Assembly (NCBI GenBank): GCA_013397845.1
Contig: VZTG01000483.1
Coordinates: 699,766 to 763,765 of the forward strand
DNA: 64,000 nt
Source: Melanocharis versteri
Lineage: Eukaryota; Chordata; Aves; Passeriformes; Melanocharitidae
Direction of reading: 5' to 3'
Part shown: one piece after another, positions 1 to 11,700 of the stretch
How the letters are laid out: each line of letters opens with the position of its first letter
How positions within the stretch are numbered: the first letter of the stretch is position 1
Position numbers and translations under genes: made by a program
The notes under the pieces: model-generated
Told to the model about the DNA's origin: nothing
What the model saw: only the letters and a program-made list of their open reading frames with translations
The model's database searches: none

Positions 1-1002
1 GTCAAATAACACTTCCATGTATGTATTAGATGCAGTACACCTCTAATTGTACTTCTAGACATTAAAAAATAAAGTATGTGTAACCAAGAGGTTGCATGAC
101 AATACAGAAATATTCAAACATGCAAAGCAAGCCTGTTGCCAAATACAATTCTACTGTGTTTGAAGAAAGTACAAAATCACAATGTTTAATATTAAATTGC
201 AATCTGACTTATTCTAAAGAAGTGCTAAGTCTGTCAATTTGAAATAAATTTTTTGCACATTCATGATATTTCAAATACCAACAACAAAAAAACAACAGCA
301 AAAAACCCACCAGACTGTCTTCTGCTGACACATTTTTGTAAGACTTGTCAAATCAAAACTCCTTACAGGATTGAGTACTTCAGAGTGCTGTGCCCATACT
401 AATTTACAAGTGTATGAAGTAATTAATCTATAAATACCTTGTACAGTTACAGAGTTCAACTATTGATTTCCTTTTTCGAATATACATAAAAGACTCTACA
501 GTTTACAACTTTTACATCTGAAGGAAAGTATTTCAGCATTGCATTCTTAACTCTGAACTGGCACTTCCATCTAAAAAGCAAATTGCAAAAGCCTTCTTTC
601 ATAATGCAGTACTTAGCTGAAAACAGTAACAACAACAAAACCCAAAATCAATATATATTCAAAGTATTTCTTAATATTTTTCGTAAGGTTTATATTGTCC
701 TATATAAAAAGCAGCTAAAGATTGTCAGATTTTAAACTTCACGGGTGTTGCAATATCAGGTTTCATATATGTCCTGAACGTTCTTTCTTCCTTAGCTTTT
801 AAATTTTGACATGTTGTTAACATTGAAGTTTGTAGAAAAATCCAAGTCTTTCAAGTTTTTCTTTAAATATCCTTATCGTGTTGGTTTATCGGATGTAACA
901 GCTGAAGTACTGACCAGAACAACAGCATCTCACAGTTTTTCAGCTCCTTGTAACTCTATATTATTTAATTAGAGCAGTGAATAATAAACAAGAGGATGTA
1001 TA

Positions 1003-1112
1003 TAGAATCTTAGAGTCATTAGGTTGGAAAAGATCCTTGAGATCATCAAGTCCATCTGTAAACCTAACGCATGCAAGTCCACCACTAAACTATGTCCCCA
1101 GCTGCCATGTCA
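1003..1112 (-). mobile_element. CR1 LINE 3'-end fragment
   Basis: The plus strand reads like the reverse complement of a CR1 3' end. It has the 'agagtcattaggttggaaaa' block, then 'gatcatcaagtcca', then a 'ccactaaactatgtccc' block, in the order seen in avian CR1 tails. The element therefore points to the minus strand. About 110 bp survives and the rest of the element is absent, as is usual for 5'-truncated CR1 copies. It has several mismatches and is an old, inactive relic. Confidence 0.75.
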
Positions 1113-3293
1113 TGTTATTTATCCTCTGCCTCAATTTAATTATCTCTTCATTTTTATTATTCTTTTGGATGTTTATAAAATGCGGGGAAAAAAAAGCCAT
1201 CCAAACCAAAATAACCTCAGAGAAGCTGATATATGCACAAGTGTATTAAAGAGGCATTTTAGACTAGTAACATATGTGAATGTGTGATCAGACAGTTTTT
1301 CAACACCATCACACTTTCAATTACACACACATATAGGAAATATCTTTAGAACATTATGTTATCCGTGGCCTCAGAAGAACTCTGAGTTACCAGTCAACCA
1401 TTAAAACTTTGTGGGTGGGGAGCAAAGGAATTCATTTGGGTATATTTCTTTTTTATATTAAAAATATTTCATTCTTGTCCTCCTTCTTTCTTCTTGATGT
1501 TTTGCGATAAGACTGTAAAGTCATTGACCTAATTCACACTTCACAACACTGAGCTCTAAAATATACCCATATCAGGTCAACATAGAACCCCTGCAGACTC
1601 ACCTTTCAAGTTTGCAATGATAATGTAGGGAAGAACCATCTGAGACATATATGGTCCTTATTAACTAAACAACCAAATTCTGTAATTTTTGTTCTACAAA
1701 ATGTGGAAGGTAAGAAAGACCTCTTCAAGTCTAAATTAGAAGCCACAGCTGCTTTAAAGCAATTCACAGTGCATCAACTAGGAAGTATTCAGATAAAGAC
1801 AACAACTGATGATTTTATTGAAGTTCTGAAGAAGATACTGAGAACCTGAAAGCTCTACTTACTTCTTCTGAACTATACCAGATGGTCTTAAAGACATGAC
1901 ATTTTTACCCAACTCCATCTTTCACCTTATACCATCATGGGTACAGAAAACTTCTCTTCTGTGAATATCCCTTGCTAAGACCATAATTACTGCAGAATAA
2001 GGACACAGTTGGAACACCACATGGAAAAAGTCTGACAGGGAAGATGGAGAGACTACACTAGCATGACCAAAAAAAGAAAAATCTTCAGATAGTTAGACAC
2101 AATATTTCTGGAGCAAGTTTCTCGTTTCTTACCTAAGAAGTCTCTCCCTTCTTAGAGGACTTACTTCAGCTATCTTTGGAATAATTAAAACAAAGTTAAA
2201 TATCTCCAGAGAAATGTAAATTAATTGAATATCTAATATTACATTTTCATATCTTTTAGTCCTTGCTAGTATTTTTAATGCAGTAACATAATATTTGTTC
2301 ACACATTACCAGTCGGAATAGTATGAAAAATACTGACGTTAAAATATGTACTTAAATCACACCCGCCTCAAAATTTCAGTTCTTTCCATGCAATCCTAGA
2401 ACTGTTACAAATACTGGCCTACTGCCAATGTTAACACACATTGGAGAGATGACATAAGGCTGCTTAAAAAGCTAAATCCCAAGTTTTTACAAACTGTTAA
2501 TGGCATCAACTACAACATGATGACAGCTAACATCAAAACAGTTCTACAGGGATTTTTAGATTCTCATGTCTTCCCTGGTTTTAAGGGCTCTTTTTTTAAA
2601 GTTTTCTTATAATTTTGTGCACAATGAACCCTCTGCAAGATTTAGTTGTTTTGTTTCCTGAGGCAGAATACTTCCAAATAAAAACTGACAAAGTTTCACT
2701 GGAAACATTTTGTTAAGAATAATTCATGTAAGTTAAACCTTACAGCTCTTACGTCCATTAAACTGCATTCTGTGATAGCTGAGGGAAACCTTTAACCTTT
2801 CCAGAAAAAGAGTACATACAATAAAAACCATAAGCACCTGAATTAAAGATCATCAAATTTGCTCTTCAGTCTTTGAAATAAATTTACTATCTACATACCC
2901 TAGAAACCGACTGGATTAACAACAACATTAATGTCTATTGTCTAAGTACTTCTCTCTAACACAGGAAGACTGAAGGAAAATCAAAGATTTTTTTTTTAAG
3001 TAGTTTCCCAAACATAGGCAAGAAGGTGTTGGAAGAATTGAGAACAGAAGTCAGGTCTCAGGAGTCTCAGATTCTAGTTTCTTGTTTACTCAAGGATGAT
3101 GTGCCTTGGTTAACTTCGTTACCATAGTTTTTGAACTGAGTTTTCTGGAACCTTTCCAGAACTGAACCATCAAGCTCCAAGCATGTACCAAGGAAAAACA
3201 TTAGTGTTTTATACAGTTTCTTTTTGTTAAATAGACAAAAATACTAACTGTAGGGTAGAGATCATCTTCATGGCACTTACAGACTCTTCTTCC

Positions 3294-4030
3294 AGAATCA
3301 TACAATAGTTTGGGTTGAAAAGGACTGTAAAGATCAGCCAATTCTAACCCCCCTGCTATGGGCAGAGACACCTTCCACTACACCAATTTGTTCAAAATCC
3401 CATCCAGCCCGGCCTTGAACATTTCCAGAGATGGGGCATCCACAGCTTCTCTAGGTAACCTGTTCTATCGCCTCATCACCCTCTCAGTAAAGAATTTCTT
3501 CCTAATACCTAATCCAAATCTATCCTCTTTCAGTTTAAAGCCAATCCCCCTTGTGTTAGCACTACAAGACCTTCTCAAAAGTCCCTCTCCAGCTCTCTTG
3601 CAGGCCCCCTTTAGGTACTGGAAGGCTGCTCTAAGGTCTCCCTGGAGCCTTCTCTTCTCCAGGCTGAACAAGCCCAGCTCTGTCAGCCTGTCTTTATAGG
3701 AGAGGTGCTCTAGTCCTCTCATCATCTTTGTGGCCTCCTCTGGACTTGCTCCACAGCCCTCTGATCATCTTCTGAGCCCTACTCTGGATTTGCTCTAGCA
3801 GGTCCATGTCTTTTGTCTGCTGGGGACCCCAGAGCTGGACACCCAGGTGGGGTCTCAGGAGAGTAAAGTAGAGGAGGAGAATCAGTTCCCTTGACCTGTT
3901 GGTCATGTTCCCTTGATGCAGCCCTGGATAGTGGCTTGGGTTTCTGGGCTGCAAGAGCACACTGCCAGGTTATATTTTCTCATCAATCAACACTACCACA
4001 TGTTCCTCTGTCATCAGAGCTGCTCCGGTT
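3294..4030 (-). mobile_element. 5'-truncated CR1 LINE with reverse-transcriptase C-terminal relic
   Basis: This is a CR1 non-LTR retrotransposon fragment of about 740 bp on the minus strand. Its 3' end lies at 3294 (revcomp of 'agaatcatacaatagtttgg'). Minus-strand translation gives the C-terminal part of the CR1 ORF2 polyprotein in pieces. One frame has RSRELILLLYFTLLRPHLG and QLWGPQQTKDMDLLEQIQSR (about 3960-3760). Another has GLEHLSYKDRLTELGLFSLE followed by KRRLQGDLRAAFQYLKG (about 3725-3580). The frame is broken between these by a 43-bp near-duplication, in which 17-bp blocks starting at 3712 and 3755 differ at two positions. The element lacks ORF1, the endonuclease and the reverse-transcriptase core, so it cannot move by itself. 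It lies within the presumed FAM184 intron, in the same orientation as that gene. Confidence 0.92.
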
Positions 4031-7000
4031 AATGTAAAATTTCTGCAACAAATGTCATACAACCAAACCAATACTGAAGATTCTCATTGTGTAATCCCAG
4101 CACAAATCATGCAGCTATTGTGTAGAAGTCAAAGATCTATGTTGATGTCACAAAACTTGCACAACAGACTTTACAGATGCACTTAGGATATGGCTTTCTC
4201 AATCACAAATGCTCAAGCTACAAACTACATCAAAAAGAAAGAAAGAAGAAACAAAACAAAAAAAAGCAACATCCCAACAAATTAAAAATGAGAAACAAGT
4301 CACTTGAACTCTTGTGGGAATCATGAAAACGAATTCCATTCTCTCCTATTGATGTAAGCATAGCAGCACCTTGCTTTTTGTTTCTATTCCAGTTGTCTTA
4401 TGCAAACTAATTAAATATATATGCATATTTTCATCTGCAGCAGGCATAATTCAACACTGCATTAGCACTCCTGCATGCAGTAGTACGAACACATATATGC
4501 AATCTCATAATCGCAGTTTATTTCTTGTTGGCTTTAATCTTTGTGTCAGATGCTATTTTATCCCAAACTGGTACACAGATCTTCCGAAACGCCTGAAAAT
4601 AAGGAGCTTATACTGAAGAGGAAGACCTAAAATTGCTTCAGTTACAATCTACCGCAGTCTTTGAACATGACATGAAGTATCATCTTGGTTTTTTTAGACC
4701 TGCATTTCTAACCACTTGTTTTACCTTCCCCTGTGAATTAAGCTTATTAAAGTTAAATCAAGGAAGTCTCTCTCCCATCCAAATGTAAAAATACAGTTAA
4801 GCACTTCAGAAGTGTTTTGCTTAGTGAAATGGATCCATACTTTATTTTGCCTCACTCTGAATTACTGATTAAATCTTGTTATTAAACAAATTTCACCTTT
4901 TACTTTGTGTTCCTGTATTGTTTTGACTAAAACATCAGATTCTCTTTAAGTAATGTGAAAACATAACTGAGGAATCCTAATTTTGGAATTTTACATTTAA
5001 TTCATGAATGACCCGTATCTTCTGTGGGGAAAGCATTTTATTCTGCTCCTACTCACAGCTCATAATACAAACTGTACAAGGATAGGCAAGAATAAACTAT
5101 GGAGTCACATTTCTTTTGTCAGAAGACAGAAGCTGTCTGGATAACTAAACTGTGTGCTTTCCTTTAACAATGAGTATTTGGATTTCCTTTTACCACACTA
5201 TATTGGTGGGTTTGTTTTGACCTGGTAAAGTGCCTTCTGCTCTAAATCCACAGGGAGAGCTACTGTATCTCCAAGACACTCTTAGAGGAGAGCTGGAACA
5301 AAAATTAAATAAATAGGGAAAGCAGTTGAAAGAAAGGTGAGAAGTATCTTATGTATAAGACATTAAACAATTAGAGAAGCACAATTAAGAAGTGGTACTC
5401 CCAACAATAAATTCATAGATTACTGAAGAGGAATTTTATGCACATATGCTGGTAAGCATTTGACAAAACTAGAATACCAGAATTTGGTGAAAACACCTAA
5501 ACAGAAATATCCTAAAATCTTTTTTGCACCACCTTACTTCAAGAAATCTTCTGCAAAGTGACGTTAATTCTTCTCTGACAGTTAAGTCTCACTTAGGGAA
5601 ATTAAGTTTATTATGTTTATATTTTTCCCCTGTAGCTTGAATCCTTTCCCAAGGATTAATTTCTGCAGCCAGCTATCAAATCAGGCTTCAGATTCTAGCG
5701 CAGATTAGAAAGTTTAGATCATATTTTATTCACAAGTTTCTATAACTCTTTTAAGCCTCCCTTCCTGAAAGGCCAAGTAATCAACAGAAATGTAGGACCT
5801 GAGCCCCCCAGCTACAAAACTGTCAAAATGTGCACCTCTACCTTAATTAAATTCATTTTATACAATACCTTTAATCTTAATCCTAATTGTTAAAGTTTTA
5901 ATTTTATTGGTGCAATAGGTGCAAGAGAAGTATTTTTATATACATCTTGGTTTACATTTAAAAATACTGTTATGCACTCCAGACCTTCACTAAATAGAAA
6001 GATCAGCTGATTTCCCGAGCCTTCTCCCTAAAACTTGAAAACAGAACACAACACACAAACTAAAACACTGCCAGAATCTGCAAGTCACTGGGAAACATAC
6101 AAGACACCAGTCCTGCAAAAGCCTAATTCACTTGTAAACTCCTTGTACAAGCACATAGTTTGCAATTATTTGAAATACACAGCAGAAAACAACTCATAGG
6201 TTTTATTTACACTAACCTGAAGTCTTTGTCGAGAGACTTGCACACAATACAGAGAATTTTAGAAGAACTCTACTATGGATCATTAAAAAAAAAAAAAAAG
6301 TATTTGCTTTCACTGTCTTTGTATTTTCCAGCACAGGTGTTCAAAATATTCCAGCAACATGCATTTAAATCCATAATTATCTCACATCCACCTCAAGATA
6401 CCTGACACATACTAAGAGAGAGTGCACAGGGCACATGCCCAGTGATGTGGAACTCATGGGTAATACACAAATGACTTCACATCAGAAGTGGAACACTGTT
6501 TCTGAAATAAACTATAAACAGCTGGGTAATTTCCTAGAGAAAGTAAGGGAAATATATCAAAGGCACACACACAAATATAAATTCTTTTTTGAAAGTATTA
6601 CTTTACATATGCACCTAGGCCTTAAGGTAAACCTAAAACACATTTAGGGTCTCCAGGTGCTTTTTACACCTTTTAGGGAGCACAAATCTGTGGTAACATC
6701 TTTAATGTTTTAATTCATTATTTGTATGCACATGGAGTAAAACCAAGGAGATTCTTCATCTTATTATAGCTCAACTTTTCTCTTTATGCAATTAAGAGTT
6801 CCACAGATGTTAACATCCAAAGAAATTGGACTTTGAATTCAAGGACAAGATACCCCTCAGTTATCAGCTTTCCAACACATCAAGGTTCACTGTGTGCCAC
6901 AATAAATACTATTTTTAAATGGTCAATGGTGCATCAACTGTACATAAATATGAACTGTCTCCACTGTGAGACTGCCAGCAGTCTTCATTCTCTTCACTCT

Positions 7001-7982
7001 TAGTTCCAATGAAATGTCACCTTCATCCATTTTAGCATACATGTTAAGAATACTGGCAGCTCCCACAGTGCTTTAAAAATACCTTTAAATGTTTTAGCTA
7101 CTAAATTCCTGACAAAAATTACTTCTTCTGCTTTCTCTTTAATGAAGATAATCTCCCTCTCATTTCCTACCAGCCGCTATCTGCCTACAGCTTGAGCATC
7201 ACACGAGAGAGATTACAGCACTAAAGCATTGTTTTAAGTTATTCTAAGTAAATCACAGCTACAATCACATCTGAAACATTGGGCCTGCCTGCCTTAGCAA
7301 TAGGCTTTAAAAGCACCTCCTAGCTTGACTCCAGCTTCTCACAAAGATACAATGTATTCTCTAGGCTGGGGATGACATAATGAAAACTGTTCAATCAGCA
7401 AGAGCGGACCAGAAATTTTCTCACACTTCACCCTCACCATCTAATGCATTGAAGCTATTACCAGACACCTTAAATAACAGCACTTCAGCAAACGGAAGGC
7501 AAGCATCACTTGAATTTCTCCATTTAAAGAGCCTCGGAGAAGGGCTTACAGCAGCGCCAGAAGAGAAGCTACAATTTGCACAGAATAAATAACCAGCACC
7601 AGCCCAGCAGCCAGGGATCCGCACACCGGGATACCTGGCGGTGCCAGGCGGCGTTCGGACCCCACCACCGGGGGCCGGTACTGCGGCAGCTCCGCGAGCG
7701 GCTCCCCTCCAGCCCCGCGGCTCCCGGCGCGCCGGAGCTCTCCCCGCGGGACCAGGGCGCGCTCCTGCCCGCGGCCACCGGCGGATGCCACCGGGGACCG
7801 AGGGCGCTCCAGGCTCGGCCTCCGGGGCACAAATCCGGCCGCATCCCACCCGGATTTGCCACCAGCCCTACGGTCTGCCCCTCTCCAGGCCCATCGCTGC
7901 CCGCGTAAGGGCAAGGAGCGAAGGGAAACAGCGGAGGAGGAAGACGCCCGAGGCGGCTGAGGACCCGGCGCGCCTCCCTCAC

Positions 7983-8055
7983 CTTCGTCAGCTGGGCGAT
8001 CTTCTTGCTCATTTTGAAGTGCAGGTCCGGGCTGTGCTCGGCGCCCAGCCCCGCC
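7983..8055 (-). CDS. FAM184B: First coding exon (partial) of a FAM184-family coiled-coil protein, FAM184B favoured
   Basis: On the minus strand this reads AGLGAEHSPDLHFKMSKK, then IAQLTK, directly followed by a GTGAG splice donor; the last exon base is 7983 and the intron phase is 0. The MSKKIAQLTK block at the end of exon 1 is characteristic of FAM184A/FAM184B, long coiled-coil proteins of unknown biochemical role. The family start methionine is usually some 20-45 residues upstream, so the true start should lie in the gap at 8056-8211; the methionine at 8012-8010 is internal. Paralogue choice: FAM184A, as I recall it, has a strongly conserved DYSQEMHLKM before this block. The sequence here (EHSPDLHFKM, preceded by GAG-like residues) departs from that and resembles the human FAM184B pattern of GAG, a P, then H-x-K-M. 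MSKK rather than MCKK is closer to human FAM184A. The family call is firm; the paralogue is a moderate inference. Confidence 0.65.
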
Positions 8056-8211
8056 NNNNNNNNNNNNNNNNNNNNNNNNNNNNNNNNNNNNNNNNNNNNN
8101 NNNNNNNNNNNNNNNNNNNNNNNNNNNNNNNNNNNNNNNNNNNNNNNNNNNNNNNNNNNNNNNNNNNNNNNNNNNNNNNNNNNNNNNNNNNNNNNNNNNN
8201 NNNNNNNNNNN
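8056..8211. other. Assembly gap (156 N) inside the CpG island
   Basis: A run of N in the most GC-rich part of the window, typical of sequencing drop-out in avian CpG islands. It very probably contains the start codon and 5' UTR of the FAM184-family gene. The flanking sequences do not repeat each other, unlike at the other gap. Confidence 0.97.
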
Positions 8212-8487
8212 GGCCGTGTGCGCCAAGCGCCCGAGGCTTCTCCTCGTGGGAAGCCCTGAGCGTGTGGCGGGGGATGCCCAGGCAGGGCACTGCGGTGCGG
8301 ATGGAGCAGGGGGTGCTGCTGGTCTGGTTTGCCTCGGTGTGGGCGCAGGATGTGCCGTCCTCCCGCAGCAGGAGGTGGCACGGGCAAAGGGCGACTCGAA
8401 ATTGGAATGGGCAGCACGGGACTGCACGGTTAGCTCGGGGTTTGAGAGAAGTTAGGGGCTGGCCTCTTCTCCCCGGCAATTAGCGAC

Positions 8488-8744
8488 TGGATGAGAGGAT
8501 AGAGTTTTAAGCTGCTCCAGGGGAGATTTAGGATGGACATTAGGAGGAATTTCTTCACAAAAAGAGTGATAGATGTTGGAATGGACTGCGCAGGGAGGTG
8601 GAGGAGTCGCCGTCCCTGGAGGTGTTTAAGAAAAGGCTGGATGTGGCACCGAGTGCCATGATCTATTTGACATGGTGGTATTCGCTCCTAGGTTGGACCC
8701 GACGATCTCAAAAATCTTTTCCAACTGAACTGATTCTGTGATGA
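8488..8744 (+). mobile_element. CR1 LINE 3'-end fragment
   Basis: This is the 3' tail of a CR1 element on the plus strand. It has 'ggaggaatttcttcacaaaa', 'ggaatggactgcgcaggga', 'ccctggaggtgtttaaga', and then 'ttggacccgacgatctca'. It ends with the CR1-type terminal repeat 'gattctgtgatg' (8732-8743). About 255 bp remains. It abuts the CpG island on its upstream (promoter-distal) side, so it marks where the conserved promoter sequence must end. It is an inactive, moderately diverged copy. Confidence 0.92.
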
Positions 8745-11700
8745 AGCGCTCGCAGATGCTGGGGTGACCCGGCCGATGGGTGGGGAGGCATCCGGCTGAG
8801 CCAGCCGGTCTCTCCTGTGCCGCAGACAGACCCTGCCTCTGCAGCCATGGCCCTGCGCTCTGATGGGCACGGAACAAAGGTCCCGGCCCGAGGGGATTCA
8901 CAGCTGGATTTAGCACGATCTTTAGGTTGGGTTTGACTGCTCTCTTTTTCAGTTCTCACCCTGTGCAACTCCCGAGAACTGCCACCCTCTTTAAGAATTT
9001 AACATCGCCTTGATAGGCTCTGGCCTTGTGAGAATATATATATTAATGTGGTTGGACACGTCTGATTCCCAGATTAACAGCCTCTGCACTCTTCTTTTAC
9101 AGAGTCCTTGGTACTCTCTGTTGAGTAGTTTATCTTTCTACTGCTTTTTTTCCTGCTCTAAAAATTTCTTCTTTGACTGCATTCTTTGTAGGCGGGCAGA
9201 GGTATCAAAGAGGCAAACCACAAAAATATACAGCTAAGTCTGTGGTTCTCAGCAATGTTATGGAGGAAAGCATCACTTAGAATTTGCAAATCATAGAAGT
9301 AGGTGGAATAGTAAAGTATAAGAAGAGATCCAAATTACAGAGCAGTGTGCCTCGCTTGCTAATAGAGATTCATGCTTATATTGTATGATAAATAACCAAC
9401 TAAACCTGAACTGCCAGTGCAAACCTGAGGCCATGGGGTAAATGAGGTTCTTTGATGCATAAACTGGTCACTTTCCGGAAGGCACAATTATGCTACTTTT
9501 GTACAGTTTGCTTGTAAGAGTACAAGATAAATACTTGCATTGAGTTTTGCAATTTGCATGTATCAACGCACTAGAAAGGTGTTCGAAAAGGTCAGAGGTT
9601 CTGGGAAAAGTCTCTTCTAACGAAAGAAGTAATTAAAGCAAACTATTGTGAGTAACAAGGAGACTAAGAAATTATTTAATCCCAGTCCTAAGGATCTGTG
9701 TTGCCTTAAACTCAGAATTTGCATTGTCCAGGAAATTCTGACACCGATTTTTTTTTTTTTTCCCTTCTGAAGTGGCCCATTCTGGCAACAGAGAACAAAG
9801 GACAGATGGTGCCTACCCAGGCAGTGATTCATACAGATGAAATACAGGGGGAAGAAAGAATATTAGGAGCATCTGTTTCAAATCTGTGTCCATAGATTAC
9901 ATCCATGAATAGCACATACTGTTAATTCAGTTTTATCAAATTAAAAAATAATCCAGTGGCAGAAGAGACTGTGATTTTTCATGTCTAGGAAGGTCAAACT
10001 ACTAATTAAAGCAGCAGACTGATTGTGGAGGCTTGGTTACAGGTGATGGTTGTGTCTGCCTGAGTGTATGACATTAAGCAAACTTCTTAATTCCCGTGTA
10101 AAAAGACATGTTCTTTAATGTACCTAATTATGCCCCGATGAAGGAATGGCTGGCTCGATTTATTAGTGCTCCTAGAAATCTCAAGAAGTACAGAATATTT
10201 TAATCTACGCATTTTAAATATTTTGGATAGATTTATTTTTCAAATAAATTAGAGCAGTTTGGATTTATTAACATTTCCACTGAGACAAAAAGCCTTACTG
10301 TTTTATTTTTCAGTTTCTTCTAAGAAACCACTTTTGCCGTGGTTCATATTGACCCCAAATCATTGTTTTGAAGCATTTTGAAGTGACTTATATATGCCTT
10401 GCATATATATGTTTGACAAAACAGTCAACTGCATTCAATTTTTGTCTTCTTCTTCTACTGAGATGCTAAATACTAAGTTTTGTCTAGGTAATTTTAAATT
10501 TTTTAAGAAGTGATTAAATATTCTTTGTCAATATTTCATGTGCCATTTAGTAGCAGTTAACTTATTCAGATTTTTTCAAGCTTCTCTTTACGCGTTTTAT
10601 GCCTTTAGAGCTCAGATGGTGGCTGCTAAGCTCTTTTCCTTTCAGGTCTGCACGTGTAGGATAGAGCCTGTTTTCTTTAAGGTTGCCGCTGAAAAGGAAC
10701 TTAGTGCAGCAGTGCAGTCAGGATCCTGGTGGGTTTTTCCTTGGTGGGACATCATGTCTCCTCAGTACAGTAGGATCTGTAGGTCTGGTCTCCCAGGATG
10801 GCTGAGGCCATCCAGAGGCAAATGAGGAGACGGCGCTCGGGGTTTGCTGCGGGGTGCACAAAGCGATGGAACGAGGCAGGGCTCCTGATGCGGATCATTG
10901 CTCCGAGAGCTGCACAGTGAAACCCTTGGTGGCTCTGTCACCACGGGGTTACATAAAGGAGATAGAGTTTGTATCCATCCCGTGTCTCCATGGGAGTATG
11001 GGCACTGTGTAGGAGTGCTCCTGGTTTATGTATATGGAACATTTTTTATGATTTTGAAAATATGGTCAGTGAATATTTGCTTGAAGATTGCAATGTTTTA
11101 TACATTTGCTATGGATATATAGCAGCATGTGGGCAGGATTCTGTACTTTTGCTTTCTCTCATGTAAAATCAACAACACTGCCTATGTGGACATCTACCTG
11201 TGCCTTTTTTTGTATTCTGCTCCCTATCTATTTATCTGCATATTTGCAGTTCAAATATTCTGGTATGTGTGTAATGTTTTCTAAGATTATGAAATACCGT
11301 CACTGAGGTTTGCAAAACCAGGAAAAAATTTCATTTACACTCAATCTGCTGGAAATATTATGGATTGCAGATTTCTGTGTGCAGAAACCCTCCTTTATTT
11401 ACCTCATCACAGCTCTGACTAAGATAAATGTGTGCAATCACAATGTATGCCTTCTTTTCAAGCCATAGGCACAAAACTCCCCCTCTGATTCTTTATAGGC
11501 AGAAAGTGTTACAAGGGCTAAGCTTGCTTTGTGATAATGTCTTTTGACAACTCTGAAGATGTCAGGAAGTCGGCAGCTTTTTCTGAAAGGACAGTTAACA
11601 AGAAATTTGACCTGCTGGTCTTTGCAGGTTTGTGATATTTAATTAGTAAGCCTGCAGATACAACTCTGAACAGAATTTTCAAATTTTTTTGCACGTGTAT

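Larger units (their letters stand above)
1..7982 (-). other. Presumed intron 1 of the FAM184-family gene
   Basis: This stretch lies downstream, on the minus strand, of the exon ending at 7983. It contains no exon I can recognise, only AT-rich sequence, two CR1 pieces and a run of 15 A at 6285-6299. If the exon call is right, intron 1 starts with GTGAG at 7982-7978 and is longer than the 8 kb visible, because exon 2 of the family (the coiled-coil continuation) is not seen. The open frames at 271-638, 977-1287 and 6160-6647 are short, have no family resemblance and are treated as chance. Being intronic is inferred from the single exon. Confidence 0.5.
7600..8490. promoter_or_regulatory. CpG island / probable promoter region
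   Basis: This is the only strongly GC- and CpG-rich block in the window, with dense CGs from about 7600 to 8490, interrupted by a 156-base gap. The flanks on both sides are AT-rich. It contains the FAM184-family first coding exon on the minus strand, so it is most simply the CpG-island promoter and 5' end of that gene. No TATA box is evident at a suitable place, which fits a CpG-type promoter. The long open frames on both strands here are by-products of high GC and of the Ns. The transcription start cannot be placed and may lie in the gap or at 8212-8490. Confidence 0.75.

Noticed and set aside
3358..3699. 113-codon plus-strand frame inside the CR1
   Set aside because: It is antisense to the real CR1 coding direction, a known by-product of CR1 tails.
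7546..8483. Long open frames of 156-293 codons on both strands
   Set aside because: They pass through the 156-N gap, which masks stops, and lie in a CpG island where stops are rare. Only the short piece ending in IAQLTK is supported by family and splice evidence.
10800..10925. Small CpG cluster as a second CpG island
   Set aside because: It is only about 100 bp long with a few CGs and no exon next to it.
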